The position numbers and the translations under genes are program-made. The notes beneath the pieces were generated by a model. That model ran no database searches, was not told the origin of the DNA, and saw nothing but the letters and a program-made list of their open reading frames with translations. Shown one piece after another: positions 8,250 through 15,799 of a DNA stretch of 30,462 nt (the stretch's first letter is position 1; each line of letters starts with the position of its first letter). The DNA is taken from positions 1-30,462 of the IMG/VR virus record IMGVR_UViG_3300031951_000838. The stretch is one strand, 5' to 3'. The DNA is from a virus.

Positions 8250-8876
8250 ATGATCGACACGATCGCCGTCACCGTGGCGCCGGCCGCCAAGGATTTGACC
8301 CTGCTCGCCACGGTCAAGACCGAATTGTCGATCACCGGCACGACGCAAGACGCGTGGCTGACCGACGCGATCCGCCAGGCCTCCGACGCCATCGCCGCGT
8401 TCTGCCGCCGCCCCGAAGGATTCGGGCGCGCGACCTACGCCCAGACCTGGCGCGCCGAGCGTTCGAACGAGCGCGCCGAATCCCTGATCCTGGCGCGCGA
8501 TCTGGCGCCGTCCATCGTCTCGGTGGTCGAGGACGGCACGACGCTCGCCTCGACCGACTATCTGCTCGACGGCTCGCTGCTGCGCCGCCTTTCGGCCGAC
8601 GCGCCGATCGACTGGCGCGCGGCCAAGATCGTCGCCACCTATCAGGCGGGCTGGACGCTCCTGACCGATCTGCCCAACGACGTCGAACGCTGCTGCCTCG
8701 ATCTCGTGGTGCGCGCCCAGCAAGCGCGCGGTCGCGACCCGGGCCTGCGCTCGGAGCGCATCCTCGACGTGATCGCCCAAAGCTGGGACACGCCCGGCGG
8801 CGACGGCTTCAAGGACGGCCTGCCGCGCGACGTGGCCGAACGCTTGGCTCCGTACATTCGCTGGGCCGTGGCGTGA
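8250..8876 (+). CDS. Head-tail connector protein, gp6-like
   Basis: Adaptor ring that joins the portal to the head-completion proteins. The 208-residue product has the expected start for this family: a helical block with VAPAAKDLTLLATVKTELSI, then TTQDAWLTDAIRQASDAIAAFCRR, which corresponds to the helical bundle of gp6-like connectors (Phage_connect_1/YqbG type: L-evK-hL.....D..L...I..A...I...). A beta-hairpin insert (VVEDGTTLASTDYLLDGSLLRRL) and AAKIVATYQAGW follow, also typical, and the C-terminal helices end with DVAERLAPYIRW. It is longer than minimal gp6 proteins (about 100 aa) but matches the long alphaproteobacterial form of about 200 aa. It is preceded by the short ORF pair and followed by the head-tail joining gene. 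Confidence 0.85.
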   Translation: MIDTIAVTVAPAAKDLTLLATVKTELSITGTTQDAWLTDAIRQASDAIAAFCRRPEGFGRATYAQTWRAERSNERAESLILARDLAPSIVSVVEDGTTLASTDYLLDGSLLRRLSADAPIDWRAAKIVATYQAGWTLLTDLPNDVERCCLDLVVRAQQARGRDPGLRSERILDVIAQSWDTPGGDGFKDGLPRDVAERLAPYIRWAVA

Positions 8877-8901
8877 GGCGGGGCGGCGTGAGGGGTGGGG
8901 C

Positions 8902-9240
8902 ATGAGCGCGGGCGCCAAAGTCGCCGCCGCCCTGGCCAAGTACGGCCGGCCGATGACGCTGTCGTGTCTGGCGAGCACGGGCCGCACGGCGGCGAGCGTG
9001 ACCGTCAACGGCGTCGCGCAAGGCTTCAAACCGGAGGAGTTCGTCGGCGACGTGATCCGCGGCGATCAGCGCGTGCAGATTTCCGACGCCGAGATCGCCG
9101 CCGCGTCGTGGCCCGGCCCGCCGCGCAAGGGCGACAAGATCGTGATCGACGGCCGCGCGTGGATCTTGCGCGCCGACGCCGAAACCAAGTTCCTGGGCAC
9201 GGCCGCGCTTGCCCATGTGTTGCACGTTAGGGGCGGGTGA
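8902..9240 (+). CDS. Head-tail joining / head closure protein (putative)
   Basis: The 112-residue product fits the size and place of head-completion (stopper) proteins between connector and gp10-like protein. It is mainly beta: SVTVNGVAQGFKPEEFVGDVIRG, then RVQISDAEIAAASW and the late PPRKGDKIVIDGRAWIL, a pattern (DG/GR preceding a strand, GDKIVIDGR) often found in this group, where a small beta-barrel caps the portal channel. GAGGGGTGGGGC just upstream of the ATG is a plausible ribosome binding site. The stop overlaps the next start by one base (TGATG). Sequence similarity to any named member is weak to the eye, so the call is mainly positional. Confidence 0.75.
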   Translation: MSAGAKVAAALAKYGRPMTLSCLASTGRTAASVTVNGVAQGFKPEEFVGDVIRGDQRVQISDAEIAAASWPGPPRKGDKIVIDGRAWILRADAETKFLGTAALAHVLHVRGG

Positions 9241-9878
9241 TGGCCGGGTTGGCCGCCGATTTCCGCCGCTCGCTGGCCGTCGCCCAAGACGGTCTCGAGG
9301 AACAGGTCCGCGCGCGCCATGTCGCCGCCGCGCGCGCGATCCTCGATCGAACCCTCGCCGAGCGCCCGATCCGGCCCTCGGTCGAAACGGTCGTCGACGG
9401 CAAGAAGGGTGCCGCGCTCGAAGCCGTCAAGGTTCCGGGCGTGATTTTCTACCGCTTGGGCGTGCTGCAGGAAGTGATCGAGTTCGCGCTCGGCAAGGCG
9501 GCCGAATTGTCGCCCGTCCGCTCGGGCCGCTACCGCCAATCCTGGCTCGCGATGCGCGCCGACGAGCGGCCCTACGAAGGCGGCGCGCTCGGTCCCGACG
9601 AGATCGTGTTCGTGGTCAACCCCCAGCCTTACGCGCGCAAAATCCAGGTGCGCGGCGCGCGCATCGTGGGCGTGGCGCCGGGTATCGCCGAGCGCCTGGC
9701 CAACGCGGTCCGCGCGGCGTTCGGCGACGCGATCCGCGCCGAGGTGAAGTTCATCGCCCTGCGCGACGGCTACGCGCTCAAGCGCGCCGGCGGGTTGCGC
9801 AAGGGGGTCGGGCGCAAAAGCGGCGGCCAAATGGTCTACCCGGCCGTGATGCTGCGCCAGCGCGCGTCCTTCGACTGA
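9240..9878 (+). CDS. HK97 gp10-like tail completion / minor structural protein (putative)
   Basis: The 212-residue product sits where HK97 gp10-type proteins occur, between the head stopper and the tail terminator. It contains the usual phrase of that group: AAELSPVRSGRYRQSWLA (about 97-114; compare aPvdTG-lr-S), a central VVNPQPYARKIQV segment (compare N...YA...E) and a C-terminal basic part. The gene could start at GTG 9237 or at the immediately adjacent ATG 9240; the ATG overlaps the previous stop as TGATG and is chosen. The N-terminal 85 residues are extra compared with short gp10-like proteins and are helical and charged. It probably helps join tail to head. Confidence 0.75.
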   Translation: MAGLAADFRRSLAVAQDGLEEQVRARHVAAARAILDRTLAERPIRPSVETVVDGKKGAALEAVKVPGVIFYRLGVLQEVIEFALGKAAELSPVRSGRYRQSWLAMRADERPYEGGALGPDEIVFVVNPQPYARKIQVRGARIVGVAPGIAERLANAVRAAFGDAIRAEVKFIALRDGYALKRAGGLRKGVGRKSGGQMVYPAVMLRQRASFD

Positions 9879-9893
9879 GGCGAAGCGAAAAAC

Positions 9894-10301
9894 ATGGCTC
9901 TTCCCGAAGCTCTCGCCGCGATCAAGACCCGGCTGACCACGCTCGGCCCGGCGCTGCCCTTGATCGACGAGAACTCGAACGAACGCCCGCCCGACGGCGC
10001 CTGGATGCTGCTCGAATTCGTCGGCTCGTCCCCTCGCGTCGCCGGCATCGCCGCCACGGGCTCGCATCTGTTCCGCGAGTTCGGGACCGTGCTGATCCAT
10101 GTCTTCGTGCCGCGCGGCACCGAGACCGCCACGCTCGACGGCCATGTGGCCGCGATCTCGGCGCTGTTCCGGACCGCGAACGCCGACGGCGTCTTTTACG
10201 ACGGCGCGCCCCGCGTCGATCCGAATCAACCCGCGTCCGACGACGGCGCGTTCTTCGGCCGCACCGTCGCGGTCGATTTCCGCCACGACCACATCGCGTA
10301 A
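9894..10301 (+). CDS. Tail terminator protein (DUF4128/gpU-like, putative)
   Basis: Tail terminator proteins cap the growing tail tube and set its final length together with the tape measure. This 135-residue product has a matching pattern: an N-terminal helix (ALPEALAAIKTRLTTL), a strand with GAWMLLEFVGSS, then FREFGTVLIHVFVPRGTET, a helix (GHVAAISALFRTA) and late strands (FFGRTVAVDFRHDHIA). This alpha/beta arrangement and length (about 130 aa) fit the gpU/DUF3168/DUF4128 group. Position immediately upstream of the tail tube gene is the normal place for it. The gap to the preceding gene is 15 nt with GAGGCGAAG as ribosome binding site. Confidence 0.82.
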   Translation: MALPEALAAIKTRLTTLGPALPLIDENSNERPPDGAWMLLEFVGSSPRVAGIAATGSHLFREFGTVLIHVFVPRGTETATLDGHVAAISALFRTANADGVFYDGAPRVDPNQPASDDGAFFGRTVAVDFRHDHIA

Positions 10302-10319
10302 CCGAAAAGGATTCTCCCC

Positions 10320-11540
10320 ATGCCCATCGCAATCGGCGTCGCGAAGTCCCTTCGCGTCAAGAAGGAATCGGCCCTCAACAGCGCGCCGGGCGCTTCGGGC
10401 GCGCAGCTTCTGCGCCGCGTGACGAGCGAGTTCTCGCTCGACAAGCAAAGCTACCAGTCGGCCGAAATCCGCCCGGACTATCAGGTCTCGGATTTCCGCC
10501 ACGGCGGCCGCTCGGTCACGGGGCGGCTCAACGGCGAAATGTCGTGCCTCACCTACGCCGACTTCCTCGCCGCCGCCTTGCGAAATTCCTGGGCGGCCGG
10601 CGCCACGACCGGCGCGCTGACCAACGTCACCGCCGCCGCCACCCCGCCGCACTTCACGCGCGCCGCCGGCTCGTTCCTGACCGACGGCTTCAAGATCGGC
10701 GACGTGGTCCGCTGGTCGGGCTGGGCCACGACCGGCGCCACCAACAACGCGCGCAACTACCGGATCACGGCGCTGACGGCCACGGCGATGACCGTCGCCG
10801 ATCTCAACTCGGCGACCTCGACCGTCGGCGCCAAGGCCTCGGGCGATAGCGTGACCTGCGTCGTCCCGGGCCGAAAGCTGATCGCGCCGCTGACCGGCCA
10901 CACGAACGATTCCTTCTACTTCGAGGAATGGCACCCCGACATCACGCAGTCCGAGCGTTTCGGCGGGTGCCGCGTGTCGCAAATCGACCTCGGCCTGCCG
11001 GCCACCGGCATGGCGACGGTCGCCCTGCAATTCCTCGGCGTCGACATGACGAGCGCCACTTCCGCCTACTACACCTCGCCCACCGCCGCGACCTCGACGG
11101 GCATCCTCGCCGCCGTCAACGGCAAGCTGCGCGTCGGCGGGGTGGACATCGCCACGGTCACCGGCCTCAACCTGACGATCAACGGCAACATGTCGAGCGC
11201 CCAGGTCGTGGGCTCGAACGTCTCGCCCGACATCTTCCCGGGCTCGATCGTCGTCGGCGGCTCGTTCACCTGCTATTTCGAGGACGGGGCGCTGCGCGAC
11301 AACTTCATCAACGAGGACGAAATCTCGCTTTTCTCGTACCTCACCGCGACCAACGCCAACGCCGCACCGACGCTCGGCCTCTATCTGCCGCGCCTCAAGC
11401 TGGGCCAAGCGCAAAAGACCGACGGCCAGCAGGGCATCGTCCGGAACTACACCTTCCAAGCGCTGCTCAACGGCGCCGGCGGCGCGGGCATCGCCTCGGA
11501 CGCGACCACGATCGCGATCCAGGACACCGAAGTTCCGTAA
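10320..11540 (+). CDS. Major tail tube protein
   Basis: Forms the stacked rings of the non-contractile tail. The 406-residue product has the features of the long Phage_tail_tube group: an N-terminal beta region with LRRVTSEFSLDKQSYQSAEIRPDYQVSDFRHG split around residues 31-62 (this E-I-R-...-Q-...-D-R-G pattern is characteristic), a middle beta sandwich and a C-terminal TEVP end. About residues 103-180 look like an inserted small beta module (FLTDGFKIGDVVRWSGW, then NARNYRITALTATAMTV), a type often found inserted in phage structural proteins and probably displayed on the tail surface. ACCGAAAAGGATT precedes the ATG. The gene is followed by the longest non-coding gap in the late operon. Confidence 0.9.
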   Translation: MPIAIGVAKSLRVKKESALNSAPGASGAQLLRRVTSEFSLDKQSYQSAEIRPDYQVSDFRHGGRSVTGRLNGEMSCLTYADFLAAALRNSWAAGATTGALTNVTAAATPPHFTRAAGSFLTDGFKIGDVVRWSGWATTGATNNARNYRITALTATAMTVADLNSATSTVGAKASGDSVTCVVPGRKLIAPLTGHTNDSFYFEEWHPDITQSERFGGCRVSQIDLGLPATGMATVALQFLGVDMTSATSAYYTSPTAATSTGILAAVNGKLRVGGVDIATVTGLNLTINGNMSSAQVVGSNVSPDIFPGSIVVGGSFTCYFEDGALRDNFINEDEISLFSYLTATNANAAPTLGLYLPRLKLGQAQKTDGQQGIVRNYTFQALLNGAGGAGIASDATTIAIQDTEVP

Positions 11541-11545
11541 ACGAA

Positions 11546-11632
11546 TCGCGGCGCCCGACGCGCCGCGACAGACGCGGGCTTGCGCCCGCTTTCGGCCGAA
11601 AGGCGCTGCGGCTCGTCGGGGGCCGCAGCGCC
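11546..11632 (+). promoter_or_regulatory. Three consecutive hairpins after the tail tube gene
   Basis: The 114-nt gap holds three perfect inverted repeats in a row. TCGCGGCGC (11546-11554) pairs with GCGCCGCGA (11560-11568). GCGGGC (11574-11579) pairs with GCCCGC (11584-11589), followed by a short TTT. GGCGCTGCGGC (11602-11612) pairs with GCCGCAGCGCC (11622-11632). None has a long T-run, so full termination is unlikely. Partial termination or protection of the tail tube mRNA 3' end fits the need for much more tube protein than chaperone. Confidence 0.5.
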
Positions 11633-11654
11633 ACCCTCCCCGACAGGTGACATC

Positions 11655-12083
11655 ATGACCGACGTTTTCGATCTCGGCGCGCTCGTCTATGGCGACGCGG
11701 CGCAACTCGCCATCCGCACCCGCGACGGCGCCCCGACCGGCTGGAAAGTGACCGTCTGCGGTCCCGGCCACCCGAACCATGCCGACATCCAGCGCCGCTT
11801 GAGCGCCTTCCGCGACGCGCGCGCGCGCCAGGAAGCGATGGCCAAAAAGCGCAACGACATCTTCGTGCCGAGCGCCGAGGAGGACGCAGAGCTGTGGCGC
11901 GACCTGTTCGCCCGCCGCGTGCTCGCCTGGACGCCGGTCAAGTTCGACGGCGCCGATTTCCCGTGCGACGAGGCCAATCGGCGCGCGATCTTCGCCGAGC
12001 CGCGCTTCGCCTGGATCGCCGAGCAAATCAACGAATTCGCGTCCGACCTCGCAAATTTTACGAGGAAGACCGCCGCGGCTTGA
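11655..12083 (+). CDS. Tail assembly chaperone, unshifted product (gpG-like)
   Basis: The 142-residue product fits the upstream chaperone made between tail tube and tape measure. It starts MTDVFDLGALVYGDAAQLAI and includes AEDEELW-type charged helices typical of this role; there is no enzyme motif. The ATG at 11655 is preceded by ACAGGTGA, while an upstream in-frame start at 11580 lies within the hairpin region and is less likely. The last codons before the stop contain AAATTTT in the correct phase, where ribosomes can slip into the -1 frame and join the next ORF. In lambda the same arrangement gives gpG and gpGT, which bind the tape measure and recruit tail tube protein. Confidence 0.85.
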   Translation: MTDVFDLGALVYGDAAQLAIRTRDGAPTGWKVTVCGPGHPNHADIQRRLSAFRDARARQEAMAKKRNDIFVPSAEEDAELWRDLFARRVLAWTPVKFDGADFPCDEANRRAIFAEPRFAWIAEQINEFASDLANFTRKTAAA

Positions 12084-12092
12084 TCGCGGCGG
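12053..12092 (+). promoter_or_regulatory. Programmed -1 ribosomal frameshift site: slippery heptamer plus hairpin
   Basis: AAATTTT at 12053-12059 is read as (GC)A AAT TTT in the chaperone frame, which is a textbook X-XXY-YYZ slippery heptamer. After a one-base backward slip, reading continues as TAC GAG GAA GAC and stays open to 12433. Ten nt downstream lies a perfect 8-bp GC-only stem, CCGCCGCG (12070-12077) and CGCGGCGG (12085-12092), with a 7-nt loop holding the stop codon of the unshifted frame. Motif, phase, spacing, hairpin and gene position all agree. Confidence 0.88.
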
Positions 12093-12433
12093 CGAGGGCG
12101 CAATTCGCGCTGGCCGCGCGCCAGCCCGACGGCGCCAGCCTGCGCGATCACCTCGAAGCGGTCGCGCGCGCCACGGGCGTCCGGCCTCCGGAACTCGACC
12201 CGCCGCCGGTCCCGGCCGGGCTCGCGCATGTCTGGCGCTGGTTCGGCGATCTGTCGACCGGCCGGCGCCTCGGCGCTTTCGGCCCGGCCCCGCTCGGCTG
12301 GGACGACATCGCCGCTTGGGCCGCGCTCGCCGGCGCCAAGCCCACGCCCGCCGATCTCGACGCCTTGCGCGAACTCGACGCCGCCTATCTCGACCGCGTC
12401 TACGCCGATCTCCAAGGGAAGACCCGCCCGTGA
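12059..12433 (+). CDS. Tail assembly chaperone extension, reached by -1 frameshift (gpT-like)
   Basis: This frame has no ATG of its own between the slippery site and its end, and is best explained as the C-terminal part of a fusion beginning at 11655. The fusion would have 135 residues from the first frame plus 124 from this one, 259 in all, with the junction reading LANF-YEEDRRG. The extension is helical and ends VWRWFGDLSTGRR, then GPAPLGWDDIAAWAAL, an order seen in alphaproteobacterial phage and GTA chaperones (W-DI-AW). The stop overlaps the GTG of the tape measure gene (GTGA). A separate start at TTG 12080 is possible but has no good ribosome binding site. Confidence 0.85.
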   Translation, partial: YEEDRRGLIAAARAQFALAARQPDGASLRDHLEAVARATGVRPPELDPPPVPAGLAHVWRWFGDLSTGRRLGAFGPAPLGWDDIAAWAALAGAKPTPADLDALRELDAAYLDRVYADLQGKTRP

Positions 12434-14613
12434 GCGCACCCCCGCCCGTCACCGAGATCGACATCCGCACCCAGGCGGCCGAGGCGGGGCTGAAGCGCCT
12501 CGACGCGGCGTTCAAGGGCGCCGGCGCGTCGTCGGACGCCTTTGCGGCGACGCTCGACGAGCAGCAGCGCGCCTTCCTGCAGCTCACCGCGCGCACCGAC
12601 GCCGCCGCGCGCGCCCGCCTGCAATTCGAGGCGGCCGAGCGGCGCATCGGGGCGGCGTTCGACGCGGGCAAGATCGGCGTCGGCCAATACAACGCGGCCC
12701 TCGATCAGCAGATCGTCAAGCTCCAGCAGGTCGCCCAGCGCCAGCAGGTCTTCGCCCAAGCCGCGACCGGGGCGGCGGGGGCGGGGCGCAATCTGGGTGC
12801 GACGATCGGCCAGGCCGGCTTCCAAATCCAGGACTTCGCCGTCCAGGTCGGGGCGGGGCAATCGGCGCTCACCGCTTTCGGGCAGCAAGGCTCGCAGCTT
12901 CTCGGGATCTTCGGCCCGGCGGGCGCCATCGCGGGCGCCGCGCTGGCGATCGGCGTCATCGCCCTGAAGCTGATCGATTGGAAGACCGAGGCCGACAAGG
13001 CGGCCGAAGCCACCGAAAAGCTCGACGAAGCGACCAAGGCCGCGACGGACACGATCGACCGTCAGGTCAAACTCGGCCGCGATCTCGCCGACCAGCAGGG
13101 GCGCGAACTCGACCGCACCGCCGATCTGGCGCGCTACTACGCCTCGCTCGACGGCACGCTGCGCGAGTACGAGCGCACGCGCCTGCGCTTGCGCAAGATC
13201 GAGATCGAGGAGCGGCTCGACGCCTCGCGTCAATCGGCCCGCGCGGCCATCAGCGGCACCCGCCGCACGATGACCGACGCCGCCGCCGGATTCGGCGTCG
13301 CCGATCTGGACGCGCTGGCCGAGCGCGTGCGTCGCGCCACGGGCGATGCGGGCGCGCAAGGCGCGCGCGTCGCCGAAGCGTTGGCGGAGTTCGAGCGCGG
13401 CGGCGACATCGCCAAGCTCTACACGCGCCTGTTCGAGGCGGCCACGCAAGCCGAGGGCGGTTTCAGCAAGGAATTGCGCGCCGCGCTTCCGGCCTTGGCG
13501 GAGGCGGCGGAGCGCAGCCGGGGTGCCGCCGAAGCCATCGACGCGCTCAATCGGGCGATCGACCTCACCGGCAAATCGACCGAAGAACTCGCGGCGCTGT
13601 CCGCCGACACGACCAAGGCGCGCGAAGCCGCGGCCCGCTCGGCGCGCGACACCGCGCGCGAAGCCGAACGCGAGGCCGAGGCGGCGCGCAAAGCCCAGCT
13701 CAAGGCGCTCGAAGACGAGGCCAAATTCTGGGAGGCCAACGACCGGGCCGCGCGCGATGCGCTCGACGCGCAACTCCGCCGCGCCCGCGCCTTCGACGAG
13801 TGGCTGGCGGCGCTGGAGCGCGAAGCCGAGCTTGCGGGTCAGACCAAGGAAATCCGCGAGGAAGAGCTGAAACTGATCGAAGCCCGCGCCAAGGCGGGCC
13901 GCGATCTGACCGCCGACGAGGAAGCGCGCGTGCGCCTTGCGGTCGCCACGCGCCAAGCGGGCGAGGCCGAGCGCAAGGCCGCCAAGGAAACCGCCGACTT
14001 TATCGAGAATTCCTTCGACCGCGCGTTCGACCGGATCGGCGACGCCGCCGCCGCCATGGCGCTCGACGGCAAGAACGCCTTCGCCAGTCTCGCCAATGTC
14101 GGCCGCGCGGTCGCGGCCTCGCTCTACGCCGATTTCCTGAAGCTCGCCCTCGTCAACCCGATCAAGAATATGGTCTTCGGCGGCAACGCGCCGACCTTGG
14201 GCGGCGGCGGGTTCTTCGACGGGCTTTTCGGCGGCGGGTCGGCCGGCGCGGGCGCGGGCAACACGCTGGCCACGACCGGCGGCGCGGGCTTCTCCGGCGG
14301 CACGTTCGCCACGGGCGGGGATCATCCCGGCGGCCTGCGCATGGTCGGCGAGCGTGGGGCCGAGATCGAGGCCACGGGCCCGGCGCGCATCTGGTCGGCC
14401 GAGCAGACGCGCGCCTTCCTGCAAGGCGGGCGCGGGCGCGTGGTGATCAACGACAACCGCGCGGCGGGATCGCCCGACCTCTCGATTTCCGAAACCGGCG
14501 ACGGCGACGTCGTCGTCACCATCGACGAGCGCATCCGCGCCGCGACGCCGCGCATCGTCGAATCCAGTGTGGTCGCGGTCGCATCGCGCATGCGGCGCGG
14601 GAGCTTCCCGTAA
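12430..14613 (+). CDS. Tail tape measure protein
   Basis: Sets tail length and is carried in the tail tube. The GTG at 12430 overlaps the previous stop and gives 727 residues. The protein is largely alpha-helical and rich in A, E, R, K and D, with long coiled-coil-prone stretches (about 195-260 and 390-540), and one hydrophobic segment near 158-180 (GPAGAIAGAALAIGVIALKL) of the kind that contacts the host membrane at DNA entry. The C-terminal part has the typical end of lambda-type tape measures: AFASLANVGRAVAASLYADFLKLAL (about 550-575, split by FLK), a Gly-rich stretch with GGFFDGLFGGG, and GLRMVGERGAEIEA (about 635-648). By the usual rule of about 0.15 nm per residue, the tail would be near 100 nm long. 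Confidence 0.93.
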   Translation: MSAPPPVTEIDIRTQAAEAGLKRLDAAFKGAGASSDAFAATLDEQQRAFLQLTARTDAAARARLQFEAAERRIGAAFDAGKIGVGQYNAALDQQIVKLQQVAQRQQVFAQAATGAAGAGRNLGATIGQAGFQIQDFAVQVGAGQSALTAFGQQGSQLLGIFGPAGAIAGAALAIGVIALKLIDWKTEADKAAEATEKLDEATKAATDTIDRQVKLGRDLADQQGRELDRTADLARYYASLDGTLREYERTRLRLRKIEIEERLDASRQSARAAISGTRRTMTDAAAGFGVADLDALAERVRRATGDAGAQGARVAEALAEFERGGDIAKLYTRLFEAATQAEGGFSKELRAALPALAEAAERSRGAAEAIDALNRAIDLTGKSTEELAALSADTTKAREAAARSARDTAREAEREAEAARKAQLKALEDEAKFWEANDRAARDALDAQLRRARAFDEWLAALEREAELAGQTKEIREEELKLIEARAKAGRDLTADEEARVRLAVATRQAGEAERKAAKETADFIENSFDRAFDRIGDAAAAMALDGKNAFASLANVGRAVAASLYADFLKLALVNPIKNMVFGGNAPTLGGGGFFDGLFGGGSAGAGAGNTLATTGGAGFSGGTFATGGDHPGGLRMVGERGAEIEATGPARIWSAEQTRAFLQGGRGRVVINDNRAAGSPDLSISETGDGDVVVTIDERIRAATPRIVESSVVAVASRMRRGSFP

Positions 14614-15239
14614 TGCCCGTGTCCTTTCCCCTGACGCTGCCACCCCCGGGGCCGGCGAGCGTCGAATTCGGCGTTCGCTCGGTGGTCGCGACGACCGAAT
14701 CCCCATTCACCCTGGGCCAGGAAGTCCAGGAATTTCCGGGCCAAGCCTGGATGGCGCGCGTCGTGGTCGGGCCCGTCACCGGCAACGCCGGGATCGCCCC
14801 CTGGCGCGCGTTCTTCGCCGGGCTCAACGGCAAGGCCGGCACGTTCCTGCTCGGCGATCCCATCGGCATCGCGCCGCGCGGGGTGGCGACCGGCACGCCC
14901 CAGGTGGACGGCACGCAAAGCGCGGGCGCCAAGACGCTCGCGACCAAGGGCTGGACGAATTCGACCGCGAACATCCTGCGCGCGGGCGACTTCATCCAGA
15001 TCGGATCGGGCGCGACCACGCGCCTGCATATGGTGACGGTCGACGCGAGCTCGAACGGCTCGGGCCTCGCCACGCTCGATATCTGGCCCGCGCTTCGCCG
15101 CGAAGGCATCGCCAACAACGCGACGATCTCGCTGTCGAATTGCAGGGGCACGTTTCGCCTGGCGCAGAACGTCAATCTCTGGCGCCTCGAAGCCCCGTTC
15201 AAGGGCTCGTTCTCGTTCGAAGCGATGGAGGCCGTCTGA
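14613..15239 (+). CDS. Distal tail / tail-tip protein (position of GTA g12, lambda gpM/L region)
   Basis: The 208-residue product starts within the tape measure stop codon (TAATG). It opens MPVSFPLTLPPPGPASVEFGV and contains WMARVVVGPVTG, WRAFFAGLNGKAGTFLLGDP and a C-terminal FRLAQNVNLWRLEAPFKGSF, a pattern seen in tail proteins that follow the tape measure in alphaproteobacterial siphophages (G-f-lgdp... and ...G-fsFEa-E). In gene transfer agents this place is taken by the distal tail protein (DUF2460). A ring at the tail end linking tube and tip is the likely role. I am sure it is a tail protein, less so of the exact family. Confidence 0.75.
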   Translation: MPVSFPLTLPPPGPASVEFGVRSVVATTESPFTLGQEVQEFPGQAWMARVVVGPVTGNAGIAPWRAFFAGLNGKAGTFLLGDPIGIAPRGVATGTPQVDGTQSAGAKTLATKGWTNSTANILRAGDFIQIGSGATTRLHMVTVDASSNGSGLATLDIWPALRREGIANNATISLSNCRGTFRLAQNVNLWRLEAPFKGSFSFEAMEAV

Positions 15240-15799
15240 TGCCTCGCACGCTGACCCCCGAGATGTCCGCCGAGATCGCGGCGCGCTTCAAAAGCCCGAT
15301 CCTGTTGGTCGAGATCGAAACCGCTTCGACGCCCGTGCGCGTCTGGACCGGCGCGGGCACGCTTTCCTGGGATTCGAAGACCTGGGAAGGCACGGGCGCC
15401 TTCGGCGGCGTCCAGCCCGCCGAGGAAACCGCCGATCTGCGCGCGTCGGGCGAAATCTACACGCTCTCCGGCGTGCCGTCGGCGCTGCTGTCGGCGGCGA
15501 TCGGGGATCTGCGGCCCAATCTGCCGTGCCGCCGCTGGCTGGGCTTCGTCGACGCCGCCGGCGCGTTGATCGCCGATCCGATCCTGCTGTTCGAAGGCTC
15601 GGCCGCCGTGCCGACGACCGACGATTCCGGCGAGACGCTGACCATCGCGCTCTCGGCCGAAAGCCTGCTCAACACGCTCAAGCGCCCGCGCGAGACGCGC
15701 TACACGCCCGAGGATCAGCGCACGCGCAGCGCCGGCGACAAGGGCTTCGACTACGTCGCGGCGCTTCAGGATCGCACCATCAAATGGGGGCGTTCGTGA
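15239..15799 (+). CDS. Tail-tip hub protein, DUF2163-like position (GTA g13 / lambda gpL-like)
   Basis: The 186-residue product starts within the previous stop codon (TGATG). It has the order typical for the first half of tail-tip proteins in this place: a SPILLVEIETASTPVRVWTGAGTLSW segment (split around residues 21-45), then WEGTGAFGGVQPAEETADLRA, a beta-rich middle with LLFEGSAAVPTTDDSGETLTI, and an end with TRYTPEDQRTRSAGDKGFDYV, a phrase that recurs in phage tail-tip proteins (ry-peDqr....D-gF-yv). It probably forms part of the tail-tip complex with the neighbouring peptidase and J-like protein. The 3' end overlaps the next gene by 4 to 16 nt depending on which start is used there. Confidence 0.78.
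   Translation: MPRTLTPEMSAEIAARFKSPILLVEIETASTPVRVWTGAGTLSWDSKTWEGTGAFGGVQPAEETADLRASGEIYTLSGVPSALLSAAIGDLRPNLPCRRWLGFVDAAGALIADPILLFEGSAAVPTTDDSGETLTIALSAESLLNTLKRPRETRYTPEDQRTRSAGDKGFDYVAALQDRTIKWGRS

Noticed and set aside
4124-8253. Overlapping 1300-codon frames on both strands across the capsid and head-decoration genes
   Set aside because: Low-complexity Arg/Gly/Pro/Ala products with no recognisable motif, against clear capsid and structural proteins in the real frame.
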